A stretch of DNA of 64,000 nt from CBDAUN01 sp965214875 (GTDB lineage Bacteria; Pseudomonadota; Gammaproteobacteria; Arenicellales; JAJDZL01), in the NCBI GenBank assembly GCA_965214875.1, contig OZ243980.1, positions 2,666,001-2,730,000 on the forward strand. The letters run 5' to 3'. This document shows positions 48,741 to 58,204 of the stretch, one piece after another. The notes beneath the pieces are model-generated. The model had not been told where the DNA came from and made no database searches. It was given only the letters and a program-made list of their open reading frames with translations. The translations under genes and the position numbers were made by a program. How positions within the stretch are numbered: position 1 is the first letter of the stretch; each line of letters begins with the position of its first letter.

Positions 48741-50417
48741 TCAGCGGTAATCACCAGATCCTATATACTCCAACCTGCTTTGCTCCGCATCGAGGAATGC
48801 TTCAGCACCTGATCCACTAATCATTTCAGTCTGGCTCTCGAGAGTTTTCACGGCTTCCTGCATGTTGGCCGTCAATATGTCTATTTTCTCTGCCGAGATA
48901 TCCTGACGCGTCACAACTCGCATTACTGTGGTGCCATCTGGAGCTTCGCTACTGGTGAATGGAAGTTTATACGCAGGCAACTTCCACGCATATTGTTCAA
49001 GCAAAGTAGATAGCTGAAAAAGGGTCCAAGCTGGCTTATTATCCGAATTGAATTCCCAAACAACCATAGGATAGTGCTTTGTATCACTGATAACATTGAA
49101 GATCGCTTTGCCGGATGTATTTGTAATCTTCGCGATCTTTCCAGCCAGGTATTGAGCATTTTTTACGCATTGGGTATTCAACTTTTCGAAACCATCCAAC
49201 CCAAATCTTTTGAGATTGTAATAGGCTGCCAAAACCATCGAGCTCCCACGTGAAAAATTTACTGTATAGTCCGTAAAATTGCCACCCAGGTATGTAATCT
49301 TGTAAATTAAACTGTCGGGCACAACATTCTCATCTTTGAACACCACGGTCCCGCATCCGGGGTATACCATGCCGAACTTATGGTTCGAGACATTGATCGA
49401 TTTAACCCTTTCCAGACTGAAATTCCACTTAAAGTCAGACTCGCCTGGATTTGTGAAAGGCACAACAAACCCTCCACTTGCTGCATCTACATGAATCGGA
49501 ATTTTGTAGCCAGTTAGTGCGTCGGGCACGGATGCCGTCAAAACAGAATTGATTTCCCCAACCGGGTCACCCTGCCCTGTGAAAGTTGTTCCAATAACGC
49601 CTCCCACACAACAAACCAAGTCGCGCAGGTGAGTCGCTGACATATAGTCCTTGAAGATGGGGTAGCCTTGCTCCGGCAACCTTAATGCTGGATAGAGCAC
49701 GTCCCAAAATCTTTTACAGTTTGGATCAGAGGAACGGGCATTAAAGATATCCAGCAACGACATATTGAGATACTTTTTCACATCATCCGGATTGATCAAA
49801 TACTGTCCTTCCTTCAAGTCAAATACTAGTGCTGGCACATTAAAATACTTTGAATATTTGTCCCAGCAAGTATGGACATCTCGAGCATACATCAACAACG
49901 GCGCATCGTGGTACCAGTGGGCCGAAACAGTGTTCGCATCACCTGTCGGGTTGTATTTTTGGAACCATGCATCGTGCCAGTTTTGCCGGTGTGCCATCAG
50001 TGCGAGCATGATGGCTTCGGAAGAACCTATGGTCACTGTGCCGATGATTTTATGGTTTGCGGCACCTTCTTGAGACAATGGAGTGCCGCCGTACCAATTT
50101 TGAATCATCGCTGGGACAGCGTCGCCAAGATAACTGGTTTGCGGGTACTCGGAATGATCAATATAGACTTTCCCGATTGCGCGCTTGACTATTTCGTCGC
50201 ATTCGGGGTCCATATAGTCACAGATGTAAGAACCCAAGTCGCTTGAATTTCGAGCGTCAAGATCGATTCTATTGAAAATATTCTGCTGAACCGCTCTTGG
50301 ATCTTTTGAACTCTGCTCTATCGTCAGGTCATCATTCGGAACCGTAAAATAATCACGCGCATACGTTGGAGTAAGATAAGAGTCACTTTGAGCCTGATTG
50401 GCATCTTTTGCATTCAT
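48741..50417 (-). CDS. Glutamate decarboxylase-like PLP enzyme
   Basis: Group II PLP-dependent decarboxylase of 558 residues, longer than E. coli GadB (466) because of N- and C-terminal extensions. Visible blocks are IGTVTIGSSEAIMLALMAHR, IPIHVDAASGGFVVPF, the Schiff-base lysine in VSNHKFGMVYPGCGTVVF and NFTDYTVNFSRGSS. It most likely makes GABA from glutamate, though other acidic or aromatic amino acids are possible. First gene of the gad-transporter-nitrilase operon. ATG at 50415-50417 has a GGAGAAG ribosome site that coincides with the end of an IS1380-like insertion, so native promoter control is probably lost or replaced. Confidence 0.88.
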   Translation of the reverse strand: MNAKDANQAQSDSYLTPTYARDYFTVPNDDLTIEQSSKDPRAVQQNIFNRIDLDARNSSDLGSYICDYMDPECDEIVKRAIGKVYIDHSEYPQTSYLGDAVPAMIQNWYGGTPLSQEGAANHKIIGTVTIGSSEAIMLALMAHRQNWHDAWFQKYNPTGDANTVSAHWYHDAPLLMYARDVHTCWDKYSKYFNVPALVFDLKEGQYLINPDDVKKYLNMSLLDIFNARSSDPNCKRFWDVLYPALRLPEQGYPIFKDYMSATHLRDLVCCVGGVIGTTFTGQGDPVGEINSVLTASVPDALTGYKIPIHVDAASGGFVVPFTNPGESDFKWNFSLERVKSINVSNHKFGMVYPGCGTVVFKDENVVPDSLIYKITYLGGNFTDYTVNFSRGSSMVLAAYYNLKRFGLDGFEKLNTQCVKNAQYLAGKIAKITNTSGKAIFNVISDTKHYPMVVWEFNSDNKPAWTLFQLSTLLEQYAWKLPAYKLPFTSSEAPDGTTVMRVVTRQDISAEKIDILTANMQEAVKTLESQTEMISGSGAEAFLDAEQSRLEYIGSGDYR

Positions 50418-50428
50418 AGACTTCTCCT
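50418..50428 (-). promoter_or_regulatory. Ribosome-binding site of gad rebuilt at the IS1380 end
   Basis: On the minus strand AAGGAGAAGTCT precedes the gad ATG with 6 nt spacing from GGAG. The CTTCT duplicated at both sides of the IS (50421-50425 and 51978-51982) is part of this box, and the CC terminus of the IS supplies the GG, so the insertion preserved a good Shine-Dalgarno. On the other side the original box GGGAGAAG remains at 51978-51985. Confidence 0.65.
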
Positions 50429-51977
50429 TAAAATCGCGTTAGGGTGGCTGCAAAAGGGGATAAAGCCTTGTACAATGGGGGTTTTAGATCAAACAAAATT
50501 TCACCCGTTGGGCGGACCCGATCGGAGCAAGGCTTTATGGACATCCAATCATACAAGATTTCGACCACGAAAGACAAATCGGCTTCGCGAAGCGGCCTGG
50601 CGGCGCTCGCCGAGCTGATCCGCAAGCTGGGGCTCGACACCCATTTCGAGCGGCCGGTGCCGGAGCCGGGCAGCAACCGCGGCTTGCGCCCGGGGGCGTA
50701 TTTGACGACGTTCATGCTGATGATGCACGAGGGCTCGCGGCATCTGAGCGGAGTGGCGCAGCTGCGCGAGGAGCGGCCGCTGCTGGAGCTGCTCGGCATC
50801 CGCCGGCTGCCGGGCGACGATGCCTTGGGCCGGTGGCTGCGGCGCTGCGAGAAGTCTTCGGCGGAGTTCACGCACAAGAAGGAGCGGGGCTACATGCCGA
50901 TCGTCGGCCATATCGCCGAGACCGGCATGGCGGTGGCGGCGGAGTTCAGGGGCGGCCCGGTCTCGCCGAACGCGCGCAACTGCGAGTTCATCCGCCAGTG
51001 CGAGCGCGCCCTGCCCAGGGGCGCCGAGGTGCATCGCGCCCGCATCGACGCGGCGGGGTATCAGGCGAGGATCATCAACCGCTTCACGAGCCGGGGAATC
51101 GACTACGCGGTCCGCGCCAGGCTCGACGCGAGCGTGGCCGGGCAGACCGGGGCGCTGGACGAGTCGCAGCGGCAGCCGTTCATCGAGCGCGACGGGACGG
51201 CGAGCCTGGCGCAGCAGACGGCGCGGTTCCTGCACTCGATGAACGACACGCCCGAAGCGTTCGAGGCGGTGGTGCAGCGGCTTAGAAAATCCGGCCGGCA
51301 GGAGCTCGAGCTCGATTGCCCGCAGGCCGGCGACACCCTGTCGCAGGGCGGCTGCATCTACCGGGCCTTGGCGACCAGCTTCTGCCGGCGGAGCGACTCG
51401 CGGGCGGTCCGCTGATGCAGCCGCAGGGGCGACGACTCCGAAAACCGCATCCGCGAGCTTCGCAGCGGCTTCGGCGCGGCGCATCCCCCGTGCAGCGACT
51501 TCCATGCCAACGCGCTGCATTTCATGCTGTGCATGCTCGCCTTCAACCTGTTCGCGCTGATGCGCCACGTGCTGGACGCGAGCTGCGAGTCGATGCGCAT
51601 CGAGACCTTTCGCCGGCGGCCCTGCTGCAGGGCGGGCAAGATCGCGCGCCATGCCCGAGGCCGGGCCTTGAAGCTGTGCGACGCGCGGGCGGCGCGGCGG
51701 CTTAGCGACGCCATCGGCATGATCCGGGCGATGGCCCTGGCGCCGCAGCCGCCGGAAACGCAAAAAAAAGCATCGCGCGCACGACAAAAAAACCGGCTGC
51801 GTCCCGGCGCGTTGCGGACTGTCATTGATCTTTCGCCCCGGTTCCGCTCCTCCGCCCTTTCCGGCCGCGTCCCGCCCGCAAGCCCGCCCGGCATCGCCGC
51901 GGCGAGCGCCAAAATCTCTCCGCGCCCCGGATTTCGGCAAAATCCGCCCCAAAAAAATCTCTAACGCGGATTTTGGG
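50426..51977 (+). mobile_element. IS1380-like element with target duplication
   Basis: GC-rich element of about 1.55 kb inserted just upstream of gad. Left end CCTTAAAATCGCGTTAG matches the inverted right end (read from 51977 as CCCAAAATCCGCGTTAG). CTTCT on both flanks (50421-50425, 51978-51982; CTTCTCC in fact matches on both sides) fits a 4-5 bp target duplication typical of the family. Its last 241 bp recur at 25263-25504. The transposase inside is defective. Confidence 0.85.
50537..51964 (+). pseudogene. IS1380-family transposase, inactivated
   Basis: Starts at ATG 50537 (MDIQSYKIS) after a GGAG. N-terminus and RLPGDDALGRWLRR are typical, but the sequence jumps from there straight to FTHKKERGYMPIVGHIAETG, so a few dozen residues holding the first catalytic Asp are deleted. 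The frame then meets TGA at 51413-51415, at a place where relatives have Trp (…W-Y-N-x-R-G-D-S-E-N), and continues in the same frame as RRGDDSENRIREL...CSDFHANALHFMLCMLAFNL. Two lesions, so this copy cannot transpose by itself. A full-length transposase elsewhere in the genome could still move it. Confidence 0.85.
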
Positions 51978-52147
51978 CTTCTCCCTAATGAAACAAAACA
52001 ACTTCTTTGTTGGACTAGTGAAGAGACACCTAGAAAATATTACTTGCGTAAACTATTTTAGCATTTTTGTTTCAGTTGCGCTTGACATCAAATGGGATAT
52101 TTTCGGCAACTCCGCCAATATGCCAAAATCCGTAACGGCTTATCACC

Positions 52148-53875
52148 ATGAAAAGAGAACTCTCATCCGAAGCGACAAATTCCTCCGAATTCATTCTGGA
52201 GTACTTTCCTGACTCGGCTCATAGTGGTTTGAAGGCCATTGTGGGCAGGCAGGCGGCTAACCACGGATTGATTAAAAGCATCGTAGGGATGGCAAATGTC
52301 AATCGCCAAAAAATTGCGGTCAGTTCGGAAGAATCCCGACAGAAACTAGCCTTAACTCTTCAAAACATGGGTTTCAATACGACTCAATATGAAATCATTC
52401 ATATGGGAGACCTGCAAGCGATGTCGCGAATCGGGGCAACTCTAGGACTTGATTTAGTCATGCGAAACCGAGTTTGGCGCCGCAGGCTATTCAACGATCG
52501 AGCTTATGCTGTTGCCGGACTCACTCACAGCTTATGCAGCGCAGACGCTATGGATAATATCAATCGTTTAGTGACAGATCCTGTACAACCATGGGATGCA
52601 TTAATTTGCACATCTTTGACTGCAAAAAAAACTGTCACCAAAACCATCAACAACTATCGAGCTTATCTGCATGGCCGCGGTGTAAAGGCTCCATTCCCGC
52701 CAATCCAGTTGCCGATTATTCCTCTTGGCATCGATACCGACAAATTCGTGGCCAAGCACGATAAGCGAACCAACCGCAAGGTCTTCCGTGAACATCTTGG
52801 AATTGCTTCCGATCATATCGCTATCCTGTCATTCGGCAGGATTGACCCGTTCACAAAGTCGCACCCATACCCGTTGATTCAGTCGGTCAAGCTAGCGCAA
52901 GAAAAACTCAACGGCTCAACCAAAATGCATCTTGTTTTTGTGGGCCAGTTCGCAACCGAAAAATTGGAAAGCGATCTGAAAAAAGATGCGAGTCAACTAG
53001 CAGGTCCATTAGAAGTTCATTTCATAGATGGTTCTGATGAAAAACTAAGTCAGCAGTCATGGCACGGAGCCGATATCTTTGTTTCATTCTCGGACAATGT
53101 CCAAGAGACATTCGGCTTGACAGTAGTGGAAGCAATGGCCGCGGGCTTGCCGGTCATTGTAAGTGACTGGAATGGCTACCGAGAAACTGTGGAGAATCGA
53201 TATGTTGGGATCAAAATACCCACAACCATGCCAGCGCGAGACAGTTCCATTGGCATCTATTTTTCTGAACGACACACCGCCAATCTCGATCCTTATCCTG
53301 CCTATATTGGCAGTTTGGCACAATTCGTATCCATCGACATATCGGCTGCCGTGGACGCGATTACTCACTTGGCGGTCAACTCAGAAAGACGTTTCAATCT
53401 AGGGAAAGCGGCTCAAAATCATGCCGTAAATTCATTCGATTGGCAAGTTATTGCTCGAAGATATCAACGTCTTTTCGCAGATCTGTCGAAAATCAGAGGC
53501 GAGAACTCGGGCTTTGGCGTACGAAACGCAAAAGTGGAACCCGCAAGCATCCTGACTCCGGATCCTATGCGAATTTATTCCGATTTCGCTAGCGAAAAGC
53601 TAGATGTCAACTGCATATGCGTCAAAAATTCCGCTATCGATTCAGGGGTTATCGATCTGCTGTATCGGTCAAAGTTGACGAATTTCACCGCGCATGCGCT
53701 TCTATCTCAGGTCCAAGCCCATCAATTGGTCAAACTGGTTGAACAGGAGCCTTTACAGATAGTGAAAATCCTGCAACACTTTTCGAGCTTGCACCAAAAC
53801 CAGGTGCTGGGCACTTGCTTGTGGCTAGCAAAATACGGAGTTCTAAAACTTGACAAGATGACATCAAATTTTTGA
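52148..53875 (+). CDS. GT4-type glycosyltransferase
   Basis: 575-residue retaining glycosyltransferase with a GT-B fold. The C-terminal Rossmann half holds the GT4 pattern: IAILSFGRIDPFTKS, then VSFSDNVQETFGLTVVEAMAAGLPVIVSDWNGYRE, with the E-x7-E motif. The N-terminal half resembles family acceptors, and about 100 residues at the C-terminus (after residue 450) form an extra alpha-helical domain I cannot assign. Likely a cytoplasmic enzyme of polysaccharide or glycolipid assembly; it is some distance from manC. ATG at 52148; the 163 bp upstream formerly formed the divergent gad/GT promoter area. Confidence 0.88.
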   Translation: MKRELSSEATNSSEFILEYFPDSAHSGLKAIVGRQAANHGLIKSIVGMANVNRQKIAVSSEESRQKLALTLQNMGFNTTQYEIIHMGDLQAMSRIGATLGLDLVMRNRVWRRRLFNDRAYAVAGLTHSLCSADAMDNINRLVTDPVQPWDALICTSLTAKKTVTKTINNYRAYLHGRGVKAPFPPIQLPIIPLGIDTDKFVAKHDKRTNRKVFREHLGIASDHIAILSFGRIDPFTKSHPYPLIQSVKLAQEKLNGSTKMHLVFVGQFATEKLESDLKKDASQLAGPLEVHFIDGSDEKLSQQSWHGADIFVSFSDNVQETFGLTVVEAMAAGLPVIVSDWNGYRETVENRYVGIKIPTTMPARDSSIGIYFSERHTANLDPYPAYIGSLAQFVSIDISAAVDAITHLAVNSERRFNLGKAAQNHAVNSFDWQVIARRYQRLFADLSKIRGENSGFGVRNAKVEPASILTPDPMRIYSDFASEKLDVNCICVKNSAIDSGVIDLLYRSKLTNFTAHALLSQVQAHQLVKLVEQEPLQIVKILQHFSSLHQNQVLGTCLWLAKYGVLKLDKMTSNF

Positions 53876-54019
53876 CGAATTGCCAGTCCGAATTTGATTC
53901 GCCCTAATAAAATGCCCAGAGCATTTTTTACCAAGCTATGGGAAACAGCAAATCTTGTTCCGTCGTTTAAACCAAACCCGATATGGATTTCCATATTAGA
54001 AAAGAGAATCCCACCTAAA

Positions 54020-54033
54020 ACCTTGATTAAGGT
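54020..54033 (-). terminator. Possible weak terminator after tRNA-Glu
   Basis: Five-bp stem ACCTT/AAGGT with loop AATC, followed on the minus strand by TTTT. It lies about 20 bp after the tRNA 3' end. Weak; only position makes it interesting. Confidence 0.3.
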
Positions 54034-54051
54034 GCGACTCAATTTGAATGG

Positions 54052-54126
54052 CGTCCCCAGGGGGATTCGAACCCCCGTCGCCAGCGTGAAAGGCTGGTGT
54101 CCTGGACCTGACTAGACGATAGGGAC
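54052..54126 (-). tRNA. tRNA-Glu (anticodon TTC)
   Basis: Read on the minus strand it begins GTCCCTATCGTCTAG, has the anticodon arm CAGCCTTTCACGCTG (anticodon TTC), a T arm with GGTTCGAATCC and a complementary 7-bp acceptor stem (GTCCCTA with TGGGGAC). The discriminator is G and a genomic CCA follows (54051-54049). Structure is normal for bacterial tRNA-Glu. tRNA genes are common integration targets; the AAA-ATPase genes to its right may be accessory. Confidence 0.97.
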
Positions 54127-54623
54127 GTCAAGCGGAAAAGGCATATATTGTATAGCATTATGATTCCAAGTGTGCTTTAAATTCACTCTAATCTGGAAAT
54201 GGATCTGTACCGCCAGTCCGTATTCCGAATTTTGCTAGCTAGAAGGTCGGATATGTGAAGAATCTCGCACGTCATTAGCCAATTAGCAACAGTATTGGTC
54301 ATCGCCACAGAAATGTTTGGTCAGATTCTTATGCGGGGCACCCTGCTAACAGCACCCAAGCAGTTCAGCAGGCAAATGGCGCATGTCATCGAGACATGTT
54401 CCGCCTTCATGCGGCAGCCCTATGGCGATATCGAGGATCTGGATTTGCCGTTGGCGGCGGTTGCCGCGAAGGCTCGCGCACAAGATATTCGACCTGTTCG
54501 GGCAACTTACGGTTCAATGGCTTATGGTTGAGCGGCTAGTTTGCAGGCTCAACTCCTGCTGATCATAATTGCCGGGCAGCACCATTTTGCCTCTCATCCA
54601 ATTGCAAATCGAAAAAATATAAA
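54127..54623. other. Spacer between tRNA-Glu and AAA ATPase gene
   Basis: About 500 bp. One plus-strand ORF of 78 residues (54295-54531, MVIATEMFGQIL) is open but has no recognisable family; it may be a relic. AT-rich DNA near 54150 probably contains the tRNA promoter. Confidence 0.4.
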
Positions 54624-55913
54624 ATGATTGGCATGAATCAGAGCGCTTTTCCGAAACCGCCGCCTGCTGATCCGCCACCTTTGGAAGAATGGCTCGATCT
54701 GGCTGATCGTGCTGAAGTTGGGCGTGAATCCTTCTTTCGTGGACGCGAAATCGAGTATGAGATGTTTCAAAAGGCGGCAAATAGCCTCGGCGCAGGGCAC
54801 ATTGGCGGCGGCACAATGATTTTTCAGGGCGCTCCGGGAGCAGGGAAATCCGCTTTGATGCTGGAGTGCATGGAAGCCGTAAAGCGTCATTCGAGTCCAG
54901 ACAATTGTTGGGTCGCAGCATCCATTCGGCCAGATGCCCTCTCATCTCCAGTCGATACAGTAGCAACCTTGACCGATGCGGTCAATGCCGAAATTAAAAG
55001 GCTTGGAGCAATCGCATCCAAGCCCAAGGCAAAAATAAACAAAATGCTGGCATTAGGGGCAAAGGTTTATGAAGAATTTTCACACCGCGGCTTTGGGGCA
55101 GCCGGATTCTCGCTGGGCGGCAAATTCAAAGACGATGACCGCTTGAGGTTGTCCATGTCATCGGCTAGGCTCTTTAGCATTGCCGCACCGTTGCTTGCAG
55201 AGTGTCAAATTTTAGTATTTGTAGATGAAGCGCAAAATATACCTGTAGAGAAAACAACTCGCGGCGTAATCGACTGTTTGCATAATCCGCCTCACAATAT
55301 TCCTTTGCTTGCATTGTTTTTCGGATTGAGCAATACGACCGGAGTGCTTCGACAGTGCGGAATTTCCAGATTTGCAGATGAACGTGCAATCGAATTGGAA
55401 CCCCTTTCCACCGTGGATGCAGTGAAATCCGTGCGCCGCATGCTGGATACTTACCACAGCGGTTCGGACAAGGATAAAGCTACTTGGTCGCGCGCTCTTG
55501 GAGAACTTTCCCAAGGCTGGCCGCAACACATCAGGCGAGTCGGAGTTGCTGCAGGTCGGGTGCTGATTTCAAACAACAAGCATTTGCAAAGCCATCTGCT
55601 TGAACAAGTTCTGGCGAAGGGAATTGAGAGAAAAAAGGACTACTACGCGAGCCGCCTTGCTGCAGGCTCACAGGATCCTGAGTTGTACAAACAAATTGCA
55701 ATTGCAGCGCTTGAACACCCAAATGGTGTTTTAACCCGTAAGAAACTCAGGCATCTTGCCGAAGCAACGCTAGAGGATGCGCAGGAGTCGTTTGATGGTT
55801 TTCTGACAAATGCCCTGCACGCCGGACTACTTGCTCCTGTGAAGAATTTGCCTCATCACTACCAGTTTCCGATCCCCTCATTTTGCGACTACCTGCGCGA
55901 CTTGCCGGTTTAG
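54624..55913 (+). CDS. AAA-type ATPase with ORC/Cdc6-like architecture, function unknown
   Basis: 429-residue P-loop ATPase. Walker A is FQGAPGAGKSALM near residues 70-82 and Walker B with the acidic pair is ILVFVDEAQNIP near 197. A helical lid and a C-terminal winged-helix-like part (ALEHPNGVLTRKKLRHLAEATLEDAQ) suggest a DNA-associated ATPase of the ORC/TniB/ExeA kind. It stands alone between tRNA-Glu and a DUF4143 ATPase, so it might belong to an integrated element or defence locus. No partner nuclease or integrase is visible next to it. Confidence 0.75.
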   Translation: MIGMNQSAFPKPPPADPPPLEEWLDLADRAEVGRESFFRGREIEYEMFQKAANSLGAGHIGGGTMIFQGAPGAGKSALMLECMEAVKRHSSPDNCWVAASIRPDALSSPVDTVATLTDAVNAEIKRLGAIASKPKAKINKMLALGAKVYEEFSHRGFGAAGFSLGGKFKDDDRLRLSMSSARLFSIAAPLLAECQILVFVDEAQNIPVEKTTRGVIDCLHNPPHNIPLLALFFGLSNTTGVLRQCGISRFADERAIELEPLSTVDAVKSVRRMLDTYHSGSDKDKATWSRALGELSQGWPQHIRRVGVAAGRVLISNNKHLQSHLLEQVLAKGIERKKDYYASRLAAGSQDPELYKQIAIAALEHPNGVLTRKKLRHLAEATLEDAQESFDGFLTNALHAGLLAPVKNLPHHYQFPIPSFCDYLRDLPV

Positions 55914-56363
55914 TCCCAAAATTTGCGTGGCGGTTTGCTGTTGCGCGATATGGTCCGCCTTTCTCGTAAATCCAGCGTGCTAGAACAGCCTCTACTTGTG
56001 CGAAACCTCATTCATCGCTGATGAGCAATACCGCGCTTGAAGCACTTAGCCATGCTTCCATGAGCTGACCGACCAAGTGGTTGACCATGCAAGGCAACGA
56101 ACGCTGAAGATCGAACCCGGAAATCTTCATCCGCTCGATGAGGCGTCGAGACCGCTTCACCGGTGTGCACTGAAATAACCTCAGGCATCCGGCATCCTGC
56201 GCCATCTGAAGTTCGATCCTTTTTCGGGTTAGGGAATACGAATCTATATTCGCGACAAAATCATGCAACTCACAGCAACCCGAACAGTTTTGTCGCCAGT
56301 GCGGATTGTCGTTCGGGGTCGATCAAAAATTACAATCCGATGCTGATAATTTGCGTTCTGGAA
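55914..56363. other. Spacer between the two ATPase genes
   Basis: About 450 bp. A minus-strand ORF of 86 residues (56008-56268) is open but unassigned. No repeat or RNA gene recognised. Confidence 0.4.
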
Positions 56364-57602
56364 TCAAAGTTCCCATAGCATTTTGATCGGCATGACAAAT
56401 AAATCTGGGTACATCTGCTGAATGCGCTCTCCATCGTGCAACAAAACGCCGCATACAAATCGACCGCCGCTAACCTCCTTAAGGCGCTTCAATCCCCGAA
56501 AGTCTTGCGGCCGAATCGTGACTCGCGATTTAACCTCGATTCCAATCACCTCTTCAAAGGGACGCTCTAGAACAATATCCACCTCGAACCTGTCCATGTC
56601 GCGGTAGTGGTACAATCTCAACCTGTCATCAACAAAAGGAGCGACTTTCGCTATTTCCGAAAAGACAAAACATTCCAGCAATGTTCCAAGCAATTTTCGA
56701 TTGTTTTTGATTGCCTCGGTCGTGATACCGCTTAGCGCAGCGAGCAATCCAGAATCTAGAAACTGCAATTTTGCTGATTTCGCAAGTCTTTTGCGAGTGC
56801 TGTGGTGCCACGCCGGCACCCGCCTAATCAAGAACAGATTTTCCAACAAGGACAACCAACGATCAGATGTCTTGCTATCAATGTTCAATTGGGAGCCAAG
56901 CTTCGAATAATTCAACAATTGTCCCGATGTTGCCGCGGCCAACTGGACCAGCTTGTAAAACTGATTCGCTTTGCTGACTCTCGTGATTTCTGGCAAATCA
57001 CGCTTAGTCAACATTGACGCATAACCGCGCAACCACCGCTGCATGGTCATTTCATCATTCATACTGTGTGCGACCGGATAGCCCCCATGAAGGACTCTAT
57101 CGACAAGATTGTCCGTTCGACCGGATGAACCCCTTGGGTCAAAGCTGCCTGACAAAAGTCGATCAACGAAATGAGGCTTGGCGCACTTGTCAATCTCCGC
57201 CTGAGAAAACGGCATCAACTCAATCACCTCAACACGTCCCGCGAGTGAATCGGGTGAAACGAAGTGATGAAACAAATCAACCGAGCCAGTAATCAGGTAT
57301 CGACCTGTTTTCGGCACCTCGTCAACCGTTTTCTTTATCGCCAATAGAAGATCCGGGGCGCGTTGAATGTCGTCGATAACGGCGACTTCGTCATCCCGCA
57401 GAAAGCCATCCGGGTCAGAGTTGGCGAATTCTCGAGTTGCGGCATCATCCAGCGAGAAGAATCTTCTATTTTCCAAGTGCGCAAATCGACGCGCAAGAGT
57501 TGTTTTGCCCGACTGCCGAGGCCCGACAATAGCGACCACTCGCGAATAACTTAGCGCACTGGCGATTCGACTTTCAGCATGACGGCAGACATATTTTTCC
57601 AT
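56364..57602 (-). CDS. AAA ATPase with DUF4143 domain
   Basis: 412-residue protein of the AAA_14/DUF4143 family. Walker A VGPRQSGKTTLARRF near residue 30, Walker B VAVIDDIQRAPDLL near 77 and the sensor LITGSVDLFHHFV near 105; C-terminal half is DUF4143, in which FEVDIVLERPFEEVIGIEVKS looks like a PD-(D/E)xK-type nuclease motif. Such genes are widespread, often alone, with unknown role (some linked to mobile DNA). Full length and intact; ATG 57600-57602. Confidence 0.87.
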   Translation of the reverse strand: MEKYVCRHAESRIASALSYSRVVAIVGPRQSGKTTLARRFAHLENRRFFSLDDAATREFANSDPDGFLRDDEVAVIDDIQRAPDLLLAIKKTVDEVPKTGRYLITGSVDLFHHFVSPDSLAGRVEVIELMPFSQAEIDKCAKPHFVDRLLSGSFDPRGSSGRTDNLVDRVLHGGYPVAHSMNDEMTMQRWLRGYASMLTKRDLPEITRVSKANQFYKLVQLAAATSGQLLNYSKLGSQLNIDSKTSDRWLSLLENLFLIRRVPAWHHSTRKRLAKSAKLQFLDSGLLAALSGITTEAIKNNRKLLGTLLECFVFSEIAKVAPFVDDRLRLYHYRDMDRFEVDIVLERPFEEVIGIEVKSRVTIRPQDFRGLKRLKEVSGGRFVCGVLLHDGERIQQMYPDLFVMPIKMLWEL

Positions 57603-58204
57603 TAAACTTGATTATTTTTCGGAATTTATTTTCCTAATATTTGGAATTTTAATACCGGATATATGGATTTTTTGCAACAGCACGATTGGCAATCTAGCAA
57701 ATCCAAACGATATGTAATGAGCCTCCAACACCAGCAAGCAAGACCAAAAAACTGGTTGGGGAATCACCGCAATTGGATGAGGACTAAAAGAGAATGCAAC
57801 TGAGTCCAGCTTGACGCACCTGGCCCAAAACACCCAGGACAACTGGCATACACCTACCCGACAGCCGCCATTTGCCCTTTCACCACCCTTCCTGCCCCTT
57901 GCTTGGCAAGCAACAGTCGAGCGACTGATTTCTCAAGCTTATATCTGTCGACAGAACAATTGCGTCCTGATCGAATCCCTGTCTAAAATAAGCCGGATTA
58001 GATAAATGCGGGAAATATCCTATTTTAAATTCGCCACTGACCTGCGAGAACGATATAAACCGAAAGAGCTTAGTGCGAATTAAACGTCGAAATTCTCCAC
58101 AGACACGGCTGACGGCTTATCAAACGAACCTCTTGATCGAAAAATTGCTCAAGTCACATCTTCAACAATCCGCCCGCTTGTACTTCACGCTAAGGACTCA
58201 ATCT
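57603..58204. other. AT-rich spacer left of creatinase
   Basis: About 600 bp without a convincing gene. Short ORFs on both strands lack homology I recognise. No terminator seen for creatinase, which ends at 58205. Confidence 0.4.

Noticed and set aside
50549..51952. 467-residue minus-strand ORF
   Set aside because: It is antisense to the IS1380 transposase and shows no protein motif; a GC artefact.
54295..54531. 78-residue ORF beside tRNA-Glu
   Set aside because: No recognisable motif; not called as a gene.
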